A DNA stretch of 64,000 nucleotides from DSWT01 sp036845725 (GTDB lineage Bacteria > Chloroflexota > Anaerolineae > B4-G1 > SLSP01): contig DAIUDK010000003.1 in assembly GCA_036845725.1 (NCBI GenBank), forward strand, positions 1 through 64,000. The letters run 5' to 3'. The notes under the pieces are model-generated. The model saw only the letters and a list, made by a program, of their open reading frames with translations. It was not told the DNA's origin and ran no database searches. The translations under genes and the position numbers were made by a program. This document shows positions 1-8,015 of the stretch, piece after piece (positions within the stretch are counted from its first letter, which is position 1; every line of letters starts with the position of its first letter).

Positions 1-2
1 TA

Positions 3-815
3 CGGATTGGGCACGTCTCATGGTCGTCTGGTGGTACAAAGCTGGCGTATACGGTCATGTACACGGCCGAACAAGCGATTTGGCAGGCCGGCTATCCGAG
101 TTATCCCTCTGGATTGTGGATGTTCAACTTACAAACGCAAACGCCCACATGGCTATTGAGCAACCACTATCTCCAAGAAGGAGAGAGAGATGTCAATCAA
201 TTACGCGTTGTCTCAGCTTCCAGGTGGTCGGCCGATGATGCCGCTCTGCTCCTGCTTTACAGTTATTGGGAATGGAGCAATTATTCGATTCTTGAGTCTA
301 TCGAGCAACAATCGGACGAGGACTATCTGTTCGATCTTGATCTAGGTGGGCATACAAGTGGATTCTGGACCCATGACGATCAAGCAATATTGATATCCGG
401 TCAAAATTATGGAGCTGTCAGCGATTTGATCTATGTGAATCGAGTGACGAAAGAGTCGAAGCTACTTATAGAGGGGCAAGTAGCAAATCTTTATGTGAGT
501 GACGCACAAGAATTGCCGGACGGAATCGTTTTTCTTGGCGGCGGTCGTCGTTTATACCTGGGGAGTCTATCCGAGCAGAATTTTCGATATGCACCGGTTG
601 GCCCAGATGCTCTCTGTAAAGCTCACGAACCTGGCCATGTCGAATGGGATACAACTGGACGTTGGGGCGTGTTGGTCTGTCAATACGGTGGGACGACACC
701 ACAACCGGTAGAAATTCGCGCGATTTCACTGGACGGGGACAATATCGATCTGACGCCTTATCTCGACACGCTACCCCAAACCCCTACAATCATAAGGTGG
801 GGTAGTGAACAGTAA
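3..815 (+). CDS. TolB/WD40-like beta-propeller protein, 5'-truncated by window edge
   Basis: The reading frame is open from the first bases of the window (frame starting at base 3), so this is the C-terminal part of a longer protein. An internal ATG at 57 could start a 252-residue product but is not needed. The visible start reads VSWSSGGTKLAYT, the type of strand that opens blades of TolB-like or WD40-like six-bladed propellers (compare 'WSPDGTKLAY'). Further blade-like motifs follow, such as SRWSADDAALLLLY and GFWTHDDQAILISG, spaced roughly 50-60 residues apart. The function is unknown. Such proteins are commonly secreted or lipid-anchored, but the N-terminus that would show this lies outside the window. 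The gene is convergent with the response regulator, with only three bases between the two stops. Confidence 0.7.
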   Translation, partial: RIGHVSWSSGGTKLAYTVMYTAEQAIWQAGYPSYPSGLWMFNLQTQTPTWLLSNHYLQEGERDVNQLRVVSASRWSADDAALLLLYSYWEWSNYSILESIEQQSDEDYLFDLDLGGHTSGFWTHDDQAILISGQNYGAVSDLIYVNRVTKESKLLIEGQVANLYVSDAQELPDGIVFLGGGRRLYLGSLSEQNFRYAPVGPDALCKAHEPGHVEWDTTGRWGVLVCQYGGTTPQPVEIRAISLDGDNIDLTPYLDTLPQTPTIIRWGSEQ

Positions 816-818
816 TGG

Positions 819-1520
819 CTACCCCACCAGCCGGTAACCGATCCCCGGCACGGTGAGGATGAGGGTAGGTTTGCTGGGATCCAGCTCTACCTTTTCACGC
901 AAGCGGCGGATGTGGACGTTGACAATGCGCTCGCTCTCCACGTCGGCGGTGTAGCCCCACACGGCGTCAAGGATTTGTGCACGGGTGAAGGCCTGCCCTG
1001 GATGCTGCGCCAGGTGAACCAGCAAGCGGAATTCGGTCGGCGTCAGGGTCAGCGTCTCATGGCCGCGCTGCACCAACCCGCGCCCGCGGTCCACCAACAG
1101 ATCGCCGACGTAGAGCACATCCCCTCCGGCAGCGGACAGATCGCCGTAGGCACGGCGCAGTTGCGCGCGGATGCGGGCCAGCAGTTCACGCAGGCCGAAA
1201 GGTTTGGTGACGTAGTCATCGGCGCCCATCTCCAGGCCGAGCACCTTGTCCATCTCCTCACGGCGCGCGGTGAGCATGATGATGGGTAGCCGCAAGCTTT
1301 GTTGGCGCATCGCGCGGCACACATCCAACCCCGATCCGTCCGGCAGACGGATGTCGAGCAGGATCAAGTGCGGCTGCCGCTCACGCGCGTAGGCCACACC
1401 TTCCGCGCCGGTCGTCTTCCACGCTACCCAGTAGCCTTCGCGCTCCAATCCCGCCCGCAAGCTCTGCGCCACTGCCGGGTCGTCTTCAATCAGTAAGATA
1501 TGATTGGGCTGCCCTTCCAT
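819..1520 (-). CDS. OmpR/PhoB-family response regulator
   Basis: DNA-binding two-component response regulator of 233 residues. The receiver domain (about 7-120) shows the acidic pair IEDD near residue 12, the phospho-acceptor Asp56 in HLILLDIRLPDG, the conserved TAR motif (IIMLTARREE) and the Lys of DDYVTKPF. The C-terminal winged helix (about 135-230) has the typical TPTEFRLLVHLAQHPGQAF and NVHIRRLREKVE segments. The frame extends 22 codons further upstream into the kinase gene, but ATG at 1520 with AGGAC upstream gives the expected receiver N-terminus and a 13-base gap to the preceding stop. No histidine kinase gene lies next to it in the window, so its partner is unknown. Confidence 0.9.
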   Translation of the reverse strand: MEGQPNHILLIEDDPAVAQSLRAGLEREGYWVAWKTTGAEGVAYARERQPHLILLDIRLPDGSGLDVCRAMRQQSLRLPIIMLTARREEMDKVLGLEMGADDYVTKPFGLRELLARIRAQLRRAYGDLSAAGGDVLYVGDLLVDRGRGLVQRGHETLTLTPTEFRLLVHLAQHPGQAFTRAQILDAVWGYTADVESERIVNVHIRRLREKVELDPSKPTLILTVPGIGYRLVG

Positions 1521-1533
1521 GCCAAGTCCTGAC

Positions 1534-2538
1534 TCAAGGAACGCTATGCATCTTGATGCCCGGATGCGCGCCATTGCGCAACGCATCCACGGTCTTCGCC
1601 AATTGCTCGCGCGCCCATAGCTCCTGGCCGTTGGTCGGATACTTTCGGTAATAGCACTCGATCACCATAATCAAAAACAGGTAGAGGGTGTAGAGCGCCC
1701 GGCGGGTACGCTGCGCCGGCGTATCCAGCACCGGTGTCCCATACCCGGCAGCGAAATCGCTGTCGGGATCGTAGCCGGTGAAGTTGACCTCCATCAGCGG
1801 ATCGCCCCACAAGGCGCGTTCGTGATCAATAATGCCCGTGATCTTCTGCGTTTCCATATCGAAGAAGATGTTGCCGTCCCACAAATCCCAGTGGACGAGA
1901 CGCGGCGCACTGATTTCGTCCAGCGCCATGTAGTGACTGCGGACCAGATCGTGGTAGTCAGCGTAGGACAGTGCAAGTTCAACGCCCATGTCCTCGCCGT
2001 CTTGCAACACGGTCATCAGCATCGCGTCGAACGCCTCGCGCCACGTCCCAAAGCGTGGCGTGCTCTCCGGGCCGTAACCAAAGGCCGCGCCTTCGATGGC
2101 GTTGATCTCCCGCAGATACCCCCCAATTTGGCGGTTGACACGCTGCTGCACATCGGGGGCCAGTTCGCCGCGGACTTTGTGCAGCGGCGCGCCTGGCAGG
2201 TACTCCATAATGAAGAACTCGTTATCCAGCAGCGTCCGCGAGGCATCGTAACAGTGAATTTCTGCAATCGGCAGTGAGGTACGCTCGCACAGCAGGCGCA
2301 TTGCGGCGACCTCCGCCGACATAATGTCGCGCTCGTAACGCAGGACGCGCACGTGCGGCGGCGGCGACACCTTTAACACCCAGGTGCGCCCATCCGCCAA
2401 ATCCAGGCGATAAGCCGTGGCGAAATACCCCTCGGTCAATTCCTCCGTGGCCTTGACGCAGGTCTCGCTGCCAAAATGATGGCTGACCAACGATTGTATC
2501 GTATCGTGCGAGAGTGTGATTTTGGATATACTTTGCAT
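1534..2538 (-). CDS. Aminoglycoside phosphotransferase (APH)-family kinase
   Basis: Protein of 334 residues with the APH/choline-kinase fold. It has the Brenner-type catalytic motif LVHWDLWDGNIFF (the catalytic Asp, normally HxDxxxxN) near residue 215 and the metal-binding Asp in GIIDHERALWGDP. The N-lobe carries TWVLKVSPPP, where Lys is the likely nucleotide-binding residue. Family members phosphorylate antibiotics, sugars, homoserine or unknown small molecules, and nothing here fixes the substrate. The start ATG has GAGGTG seven bases upstream. It is followed by the response regulator and preceded by a strong terminator that ends the purine operon, so it probably forms its own short transcript with the regulator. 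Confidence 0.85.
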   Translation of the reverse strand: MQSISKITLSHDTIQSLVSHHFGSETCVKATEELTEGYFATAYRLDLADGRTWVLKVSPPPHVRVLRYERDIMSAEVAAMRLLCERTSLPIAEIHCYDASRTLLDNEFFIMEYLPGAPLHKVRGELAPDVQQRVNRQIGGYLREINAIEGAAFGYGPESTPRFGTWREAFDAMLMTVLQDGEDMGVELALSYADYHDLVRSHYMALDEISAPRLVHWDLWDGNIFFDMETQKITGIIDHERALWGDPLMEVNFTGYDPDSDFAAGYGTPVLDTPAQRTRRALYTLYLFLIMVIECYYRKYPTNGQELWAREQLAKTVDALRNGAHPGIKMHSVP

Positions 2539-2561
2539 AGCACCTCAATAGAAAGAAAGCT

Positions 2562-2603
2562 GTGGTGTTTTGGGGACGGGGAAACCCGCCTCCAAAACAC
2601 CAC
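2562..2603 (-). terminator. Rho-independent terminator after purQ
   Basis: A 12-base perfect outer stem (GTGGTGTTTTGG pairing with CCAAAACACCAC) plus an inner GC stem. On the minus strand it is followed by a T-rich stretch (AGCTTTCTTTCTATT). It lies 8 bases after the purQ stop and before the APH gene start. Confidence 0.75.
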
Positions 2604-2610
2604 TCCATAC

Positions 2611-3417
2611 CTACACCTTGGCGGCGTAGCGCAGACCTTGTGTGAACAGGTTCAAGCCCAGATTGCCGCGTTCGCCGCGCGCGTAACGCGGATGCTGCTC
2701 GGCGAAGATGTGATCTTCGGGATGCGGCATCAAACCGAAGATCGTGCCCTGGGGATTACAGATACCGGCAATGCCGGCGGTGGAGCCGTTCGGGTTAGCA
2801 GGATACTCCACCGGGCCATTGCCGTCGGCGGTGGTGTACGTGACGACGATCTGCCGGTTGGCGCGCAACTCGGCCAGCACGGCCTCGTCGCGGGGGACGA
2901 AGCGCCCCTCACCGTGAGCGACCGGGCAGTAGATGCGCTCCGTCAATCCGCGCGTGAAGACGCAAACGCTGTCCGGGTTCGGCTCCAGCCACACCCAGCG
3001 GCACTCGAAGCGATTGGAAGCGTTGCGTGTGAGCGTCGCTCTCCCGCCCCCCCTTACATCCCCCCCAGTGGGGGGGAGAGAGGGGGGGAGACCTGGCAGC
3101 CACCCACTCTTCACCAACGCCTGGAAGCCATTGCAAATGCCGATGACGGGCTTGCCGGCCTCCACGAAACGCACCATCTCCTCCTGAAACAGCCAACGCA
3201 TGTCCGCCGCCAGCAGACGTCCCGCGCCGAGTGCATCGCCGTAGGAGAAACCGCCCGGCAGCACGAGCATCTGGTATTCGTGCAGATGCGCGGGATCGGC
3301 GTGCAACGCGTTGATGTGCAACACCGTCGGCGCGCCGCCCGCCAGTTCGATCGCCGCCGCTGCATCCAGGTCACGGTTGGTGCCGGTGGCTTGAAGGATA
3401 AGAACTTGAGGTTTCAT
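2611..3417 (-). CDS. purQ: Phosphoribosylformylglycinamidine synthase subunit PurQ (glutaminase)
   Basis: Class I glutamine amidotransferase subunit of FGAM synthase. It releases ammonia from glutamine for PurL in step 4 of purine synthesis. The 268-residue protein shows the oxyanion/nucleophile region GFSYGD and GICNGFQ (nucleophile Cys95) and the His/Glu pair in MPHPEDHIF near residue 240. The start at 3417 is two bases after the stop of the GNAT gene and has GGAAGA as ribosome site; 17 codons of upstream open frame lie inside that gene and are discounted. Between LPG and ATLT (residues about 110-126) there is a Pro/Gly-rich insert, LPPSLPPTGGDVRGGGR, not expected in the family. It is encoded by a GC palindrome at 3042-3092 described separately. 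Confidence 0.95.
   Translation of the reverse strand: MKPQVLILQATGTNRDLDAAAAIELAGGAPTVLHINALHADPAHLHEYQMLVLPGGFSYGDALGAGRLLAADMRWLFQEEMVRFVEAGKPVIGICNGFQALVKSGWLPGLPPSLPPTGGDVRGGGRATLTRNASNRFECRWVWLEPNPDSVCVFTRGLTERIYCPVAHGEGRFVPRDEAVLAELRANRQIVVTYTTADGNGPVEYPANPNGSTAGIAGICNPQGTIFGLMPHPEDHIFAEQHPRYARGERGNLGLNLFTQGLRYAAKV
3042..3092. repeat. GC-rich palindromic repeat inserted in frame in purQ
   Basis: Two nested perfect stems: an inner TCCCCCCC/GGGGGGGA with a three-base loop, and an outer CCCCCCCT/AGGGGGGG. The element is closely similar to those inside purL (6948-7022) and the second valS (21656-21700). The shared plus-strand pattern is seven C, T, three or four mixed bases, T, then a C-run, a short loop and a G-run. 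In each gene it is read in the same phase, giving PPS-L/I-...-PP-T/L/M-x-G-type peptides. Confidence 0.85.
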
Positions 3418-3419
3418 AA

Positions 3420-3977
3420 TTATTTCTTCCCCACCCGTTTCGCCATCACAATGTCCGGTTTGTTCCAACCGTTCGCATCAGGGAGTACGCCCACAATGGT
3501 GTAGCCCATCTTCTGGTAGAACTCGTAGGGGTGGCGGTTCAAGTTGCGGATGTTGGCGATGTGCTCCCACGTGTTCTCGTACAAATCGACCTGACTCAGC
3601 GAGGTTCTGAAGTCTTCGTCGTCCGTGCCCAGATAGATCGTCAGCCCGCCCCGCGCCCGCACCTGCTCCTCCACATCCGTCATCAGCGCGCGCCCGATGC
3701 CTCGGCCCTGATACGCTGGATGCACCACCAGGGGATGTAATTCCCAGCCGGTGGTTTCATATTGAGGGATCGCGCCGATCCAGCCGAGGACTTCGCCCTG
3801 CTCATCGAGCGCTACCCGGCAAACCTTTTCAGGCTCCAACGCCTCATGCACCTCTTCCAACGCCGATTCCATGTCCGGCCAGGCGTTGGGTGCATGCTCT
3901 TTGAAAGCTTCGACAAGTAAAGTCGCGGCCTGACAAATCACACCCGCATCACCGGCGGGAAAATCCACGATATGCAT
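3420..3977 (-). CDS. GNAT-family N-acetyltransferase
   Basis: GCN5-related acetyltransferase of 185 residues. The acetyl-CoA binding motif A is visible as LVVHPAYQGRGIGRALM (Q/RxxGxG/A), preceded by the beta strand GWIGAIPQYE and followed by motif-B-like residues near the C-terminus (YEFYQKMGYTIVGVLPD). The resemblance of the C-terminal part to aminoglycoside 6'-acetyltransferase-like proteins (PDANGWNKPDIVMAKRV) is suggestive, but the substrate is unknown. The ATG at 3977 has a GGGGG ribosome site; an in-frame GTG at 3992 is possible but too close to that site. It sits between purL and purQ and is tightly coupled to purQ, an odd partner for a purine operon. Confidence 0.88.
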   Translation of the reverse strand: MHIVDFPAGDAGVICQAATLLVEAFKEHAPNAWPDMESALEEVHEALEPEKVCRVALDEQGEVLGWIGAIPQYETTGWELHPLVVHPAYQGRGIGRALMTDVEEQVRARGGLTIYLGTDDEDFRTSLSQVDLYENTWEHIANIRNLNRHPYEFYQKMGYTIVGVLPDANGWNKPDIVMAKRVGKK

Positions 3978-4176
3978 TATTGATCCCCCCACTCCATCGT
4001 TCTAGTGATGTGAAACCCCACNNNNNNNNNNNNNNNNNNNNNNNNNNNNNNNNNNNNNNNNNNNNNNNNNNNNNNNNNNNNNNNNNNNNNNNNNNNNNNN
4101 NNNNNNNNNNNNNNNNNNNNNACGATATGCATTATTGATCCCCCCACTCCATCGTTCTAGTGATGTGAAACCCCAC
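3967..4176. other. Assembly gap (100 N, 4022-4121) with identical 55-base flanks
   Basis: Bases 4022-4121 are exactly 100 N. The 55 bases before the gap (3967-4021) are identical to the 55 bases after it (4122-4176). This is the signature of two contigs that overlap by one k-mer but were scaffolded with a fixed-length N run instead of being merged. If collapsed, the spacer between purL and the GNAT gene shrinks by 155 bases to about 100. No coding frame is lost. Confidence 0.9.
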
Positions 4177-4232
4177 GCTCGTGGAGACTGGACGAAAATC
4201 AGAGGACGTACAAGTCAGTTCGGCGTACAACA

Positions 4233-7200
4233 TTACACCACCGCTGTCCCTTGCCACGCTTCCACCAACGCTACAACACCACTCTCGATCCACACCTCAC
4301 TCGCCATGCCCATAATGCGCAACATTGCCGCTTCCGTCACCACACCGACATCCACACACGGCCGCCCGGCAAGCGCCTGCTCGAAGTCCGCCACGCACTC
4401 CGGCGCGACCTCGATGAGGAAGCGTGCGCTGCTCTCGGCAAACAAGACGGTCACGGCGTCTCCCGGCAACGTCAAATCCAGCCCCAACCGCCCGCCGATA
4501 CACATCTCGGCGACAGCAACGGCGACGCCCCCTTCCGAACAGTCATGCGCAGCGGCGACCCACCCCGCCTGCATCGCCCGGTGCAATGTGCGGAACGTCT
4601 CCACGGCGTCTGGCACAGGCGCGGGGAGATTGCCACCCGTTTCGCCGGTCAGCCGTTCGTAGAGCGAGCCACCAAGCTCATCCCGTGTCGCGCCGACGAG
4701 GTAGAGCCGGTCGCCGGGCCGTTTGAGATCGCTTGTCACGGCGCGACGCACGTCCGGCACAAGGCCCAACGCCGAAATCAGCAGCGTCGGAGGAATCGCC
4801 CGCTTGACGCCGTGCGCGTCCACGAACTCGTTGTTGAGGCTGTCCTTGCCGGAGATGAAGGGCGTTCCGTAGGCCAGCGCCGCGTCGTGACAGCCCTGCG
4901 CCGCGCGCACCAGCTCACCCAACCGCTCCGGGACTCGCGGACTGCCCCAGCAGAAATTGTCGAGAATCGCGATCCGGTCAGGGTCCGCGCCCACGGCGAC
5001 GACGTTGCGCACGGCCTCGTCGATCACCGCCCACGCCATCGCGTAGGGATCGCGCAGACCGTAGTACGGATTGATGCCCGCGCCCAAGGCAATCCCGCGC
5101 TGCCCTCGCGTCGCCAGCGGCTTGAGCACCGCCGCGTCTGCCGGGCCGTCGTTCATCACACCCACCAACGGCTTCCCCACCGTCGCCCCCTGCACCTCGT
5201 GGTCGTAGCGGCGGATCACCGTTTCTTTGGAAGCCACGTCGGGATGCGCAAGCATCTGCAAAAGCAATTGCGTAAAACGTAATTCGCAATTCGCCGATTC
5301 GCTGATTCGCTGATTCTTGATTCTTGATTCTTGATTCTTCCCCCACTCCGCTCTCAACGTCAGACGCGGCCAGCCCTCGTGGACGAAATCCATCGGCAAA
5401 TCGGCGGCGAGCTTATCGCCGTAGCGGACGCGCAGACGGCGGTCGCCGGTGAAGCGACCGATGACGGTCATTTCGACGTTATAGATCGCACAGATGTCGC
5501 ACAGACAGGGCAAATTGGCCTCCGGCGCGGCGATGACCATGCGTTCCTGAGCCTCGCTGAGCCAGATTTCCCACGGGCGCAGGCCGGGATATTTGAGCGG
5601 GACGTCGCGCAAATCCACGTCCACACCCACGTCCTTGCCCATTTCGCCGACGGCAGAGGAGAACCCGCCCGCGCCGCAGTCGGTGATGGCGGTGTACAGG
5701 CCCTCGTCCCGCGCCACGATGAGCGCGTCGAGCACGGCCTTCTCGGTGATCGGATCGCCGATCTGCACGACGCTGCCGACGGTTTGGCCGGTGTCGTGCG
5801 TCAGTTCGGCGGAGGAGAACGTCGCGCCGTGGAGACCGTCGCGGCCCGTGCGCCCGCCCAGCGCCACGCAGAGGTCGCCGGGCTGCGCCGCCGTGCGGTG
5901 AACGCCGCGCGGCGCGATGCCCACGCAACCGCAGTAGACCAACGGGTTGGCGACGTAGTCCGGGTGGTACAAAATCGCCCCGTTGACGGTGGGGATGCCC
6001 ATCTTGTTGCCGTAGTCCTCGATGCCGGCCACGACGCCGCGCGCGATACGGCGCGGATGGAGTGTCCCGCCGGGCACATCCGCGTCGGGCATATCCAGCG
6101 GTCCGAAACACAACACGTCCGTGTTAGCGATGGGCTGCGCGGAGACGCCCATCACGTCGCGGATCACGCCGCCGACGCCCGTGTTCGCCCCACCGAACGG
6201 CTCCAACGCCGAGGGATGGTTGTGCGTCTCTACCTTGAAAGACACCTCGTATTCGTCGTCGAACGCCACGATGCCGGCATTGTCCACGAACGCCGAGAGT
6301 ACCCACGGCTTGTCCAGCGTCTCCGTCGCCGCACGCAGGTACGTCTTGATGAGGCTCGGAATGACTTCATGAGTACACGGAGTAACACGGATGGACTCGG
6401 ATTCTTTTTCCGGATTTTTCGGTGTCTGTTCGTGAAAATCCGCGTCCACTATCACCCGAGGCATGCCGCCGTGGCAGGTGTAGTCGATTTCGGCCTTGAA
6501 GGTCTTGTGCTGGCAGTGCTCGGACCAGGTTTGGGCCAGGATTTCCAGTTCGACGTCGGTGGGATCGCGACCCAACGTCTGAAACTCCGCCTGGATCGCT
6601 TGCATCTCCGCGAGGGAGAGGAACAGCACGCGCTCCGTGCTCAATCGCAGCAGCGCGTCTGCGTCCAGATTGCGTATGGGGATGACGTTCACGGCGTCAC
6701 TCGGTGCGGCGTCGGGTACGAATTCGGGCTGCATCGGCCCGAGGGTGTACGACTGGATCACCGGGTTGCAGAGCAGTTCTTCCGCAATGCGGCGCAGCTC
6801 GTCAGGAGAGACGGGGCCATCGAAGGCATACCGCGTGCCGGTGACGACGGCTTCGAGCGCGCCGACGCCCAACTGTCGCGCGCGGTGCAACAGGTGTTTG
6901 GCGACGGGGTCGGTGACACCGGGGTGAAAGGCAACTTCGATGTAGCGCCTCCCCCCCTCAGTCCCCCCCAGAGGGGGGGAGGAAGAACCTCCCCCCTCCA
7001 TAGGAGAGATTGAGGGAGGGAACCACCGGTAGCCCTCAACAATCGGATCAACCAAGAACTCGGCGGCGATGCGCTCCACCTCATCTGCGGTAAGCGCGCC
7101 CCGGAGAAAGTAGAGATTGCTGACGTGGACCTGTATTACACTCTCAATGCCCAGATGAGCGATTTGGCCATAGACGTCCATGGCGCGCCCATCATCTTCA

Positions 7201-7238
7201 CCATGCCAAAAAACTTCGATGCGGTACGTGTGTGTCAC
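4233..7238 (-). CDS. purL: Phosphoribosylformylglycinamidine synthase, PurS-PurS-PurL fusion
   Basis: FGAM synthase catalytic subunit, 1001 residues from a GTG start at 7238. AGGGGG lies seven bases upstream; a TTG at 7271 is in frame but lacks a site. The N-terminus carries two PurS-like ferredoxin folds (about 1-72 and 99-175), then PurL proper, with SEHCQHKTF and the substrate/ATP-site motifs FKVETHNHPSALEPFGGA, ITDCGAGGFSSAVGEMG and FISGKDSLNNEF. PurS is thus fused rather than separate, as in some large PurL types. Three segments look foreign: residues about 73-98 (Pro/Gly-rich, in the linker between the two PurS domains), 264-290 (after KAEIDYTCHGG) and 633-655 (containing NQESRIKNQRISESAN). 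Each is encoded by a different repeat family. The reading frame stays intact throughout, so the gene is probably functional. Confidence 0.95.
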   Translation of the reverse strand: MTHTYRIEVFWHGEDDGRAMDVYGQIAHLGIESVIQVHVSNLYFLRGALTADEVERIAAEFLVDPIVEGYRWFPPSISPMEGGGSSSPPLGGTEGGRRYIEVAFHPGVTDPVAKHLLHRARQLGVGALEAVVTGTRYAFDGPVSPDELRRIAEELLCNPVIQSYTLGPMQPEFVPDAAPSDAVNVIPIRNLDADALLRLSTERVLFLSLAEMQAIQAEFQTLGRDPTDVELEILAQTWSEHCQHKTFKAEIDYTCHGGMPRVIVDADFHEQTPKNPEKESESIRVTPCTHEVIPSLIKTYLRAATETLDKPWVLSAFVDNAGIVAFDDEYEVSFKVETHNHPSALEPFGGANTGVGGVIRDVMGVSAQPIANTDVLCFGPLDMPDADVPGGTLHPRRIARGVVAGIEDYGNKMGIPTVNGAILYHPDYVANPLVYCGCVGIAPRGVHRTAAQPGDLCVALGGRTGRDGLHGATFSSAELTHDTGQTVGSVVQIGDPITEKAVLDALIVARDEGLYTAITDCGAGGFSSAVGEMGKDVGVDVDLRDVPLKYPGLRPWEIWLSEAQERMVIAAPEANLPCLCDICAIYNVEMTVIGRFTGDRRLRVRYGDKLAADLPMDFVHEGWPRLTLRAEWGKNQESRIKNQRISESANCELRFTQLLLQMLAHPDVASKETVIRRYDHEVQGATVGKPLVGVMNDGPADAAVLKPLATRGQRGIALGAGINPYYGLRDPYAMAWAVIDEAVRNVVAVGADPDRIAILDNFCWGSPRVPERLGELVRAAQGCHDAALAYGTPFISGKDSLNNEFVDAHGVKRAIPPTLLISALGLVPDVRRAVTSDLKRPGDRLYLVGATRDELGGSLYERLTGETGGNLPAPVPDAVETFRTLHRAMQAGWVAAAHDCSEGGVAVAVAEMCIGGRLGLDLTLPGDAVTVLFAESSARFLIEVAPECVADFEQALAGRPCVDVGVVTEAAMLRIMGMASEVWIESGVVALVEAWQGTAVV
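5275..5340. repeat. 7/8-base periodic 'GATTC' repeat in frame in purL
   Basis: Plus strand shows GATTCTT repeated with period 7 next to GATTCGCT/GATTCGCC with period 8. The same units fill many intergenic spaces here (for example 12247-12327, 24965-25038, 35650-35700). It adds about 22 residues (KNQESRIKNQRISESAN and neighbours) to PurL. Confidence 0.85.
6371..6449. repeat. 'CACGGAT' inverted repeat in frame in purL
   Basis: Plus strand begins GAGTACACGGAGTAACACGG and ends with CGTGAAAATCCGCG, with related GGATT units between. It resembles the repeat at the end of the archaeal-type valS (20962-21048), which also has GTACACGGAT arms. It encodes the unusual stretch around DADFHEQTPKNPEKESE of PurL. 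Confidence 0.7.
6948..7022. repeat. Double GC-rich palindrome in frame in purL
   Basis: Two adjacent copies of the GC-palindrome family. They encode PPSISPMEGGG and SSPPLGGTEGG between the two PurS-like domains. The right-hand copy has a 7-base C-run and G-run around a short loop, as in purQ. Confidence 0.85.
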
Positions 7239-7279
7239 TATCTTTCCCCCTGGCTGTAGATCCTGCCACAAACCCGAAC

Positions 7280-7307
7280 ATCATACTACGCGGGTAGGGG
7301 TTGTCAA
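7280..7307 (-). promoter_or_regulatory. Sigma-70-type promoter of the purL operon
   Basis: On the minus strand, TTGACA (7302-7307), a 16-base spacer and TATGAT (7280-7285). The expected transcript start is about 35 bases before the GTG of purL. Confidence 0.7.
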
Positions 7308-7382
7308 GCCTACGACAAACTGCGACTTTTGCAGGCAAATCACGTATCAATACATAGTTTGCTTTTCTCTGTATCATTTCTG

Positions 7383-7391
7383 TGCTACAAT
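7383..7391 (+). promoter_or_regulatory. Extended -10 promoter for the SPFH gene pair
   Basis: TGCTACAAT is an extended -10 element (TG-n-TACAAT) about 70 bases before the ATG at 7460. The -35 region (TTTTCT at 17 bases) is weak, as is usual for extended -10 promoters. It diverges from the purL promoter. Confidence 0.5.
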
Positions 7392-7459
7392 GGATACATA
7401 GACAGAGTACAGTTCGGCCAACGTTAATTTAATCACCGTAAGTGCATAAGGAGGTAACA

Positions 7460-7987
7460 ATGAGTTTGCTTGATCAAGTCAAAGACCAGATGGGCGGCTT
7501 CGAGCAGTTGGTCGCCAAGATCCCCGGGTATAAGGGTTACAAGGAAAAGGAGCTGCGCCGCGAGGCCGATAAGTTGCTCCGCGATCATATTGTCAACCGG
7601 ATGCGCACCGTCAAGACCCAACTTGACGGCCTGCAACAGGATCTTATGGGAGCGGGGAAATTCGATCTGCTTGACGAGACCGGCAGCGCCGCTACCCAGA
7701 TCCAAACGTTCATCGACCGGGTCCGCACCGCTCCCTATGGCTATGGTGGGCTGTTCGATGCAGTCAAGGTCAAGGAAGCGGAATTGGATCGCGTTTATGA
7801 ATTTGACAGCGCATTGGTCGGCTATGCTGACCGGATTGAAAATGCCATCGGCAACGCGCGGGCAGGCATCGAAGGTGAAGAGGCGCGCGCGCTTATCTTG
7901 ATGGTGCGCGATTTGGCCCGTGAGGCCAATACGACGTTCGACGAACGCCAGGATGTGCTGCGCGGCACTGCCAGCACCGGTATGTAA
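7460..7987 (+). CDS. Conserved-looking hypothetical protein paired with SPFH protein
   Basis: Soluble, highly charged, predicted mostly helical protein of 175 residues. I recognise no catalytic motif. The N-terminal segment around KIPGYKGYKEKELRREADK is rich in basic residues and could bind nucleic acid or acidic lipid, which is an inference from composition only. There is no signal peptide or membrane helix. The ATG at 7460 has a perfect AGGAGGT site; an in-frame GTG at 7442 precedes that site and is rejected. It lies 28 bases before the SPFH-GYF gene, in the same direction and from the same promoter, so the two proteins probably work together, for example with this one as a soluble partner of the SPFH scaffold. 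Confidence 0.75.
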   Translation: MSLLDQVKDQMGGFEQLVAKIPGYKGYKEKELRREADKLLRDHIVNRMRTVKTQLDGLQQDLMGAGKFDLLDETGSAATQIQTFIDRVRTAPYGYGGLFDAVKVKEAELDRVYEFDSALVGYADRIENAIGNARAGIEGEEARALILMVRDLAREANTTFDERQDVLRGTASTGM

Positions 7988-8015
7988 CGGATAACAAAAT
8001 CGGAGGTTAAGAACT

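Noticed and set aside
3042..3092. GC palindromes as terminators or G-quadruplexes
   Set aside because: The palindromes lie within the middle of coding frames with no T-run after them, and the genes continue; a regulatory role is unsupported by sequence.
3967..4176. 55-base direct repeat as attachment site or target-site duplication
   Set aside because: The copies flank an artificial 100-N gap and no integrase or transposase is present; contig overlap is the simpler explanation.
5331..7013. Long plus-strand frame opposite purL
   Set aside because: It is an antisense shadow of a well-conserved GC-rich gene; no ribosome site or family motif. The same reasoning removes the antisense frames at 16471-18078 and 22189-23496.
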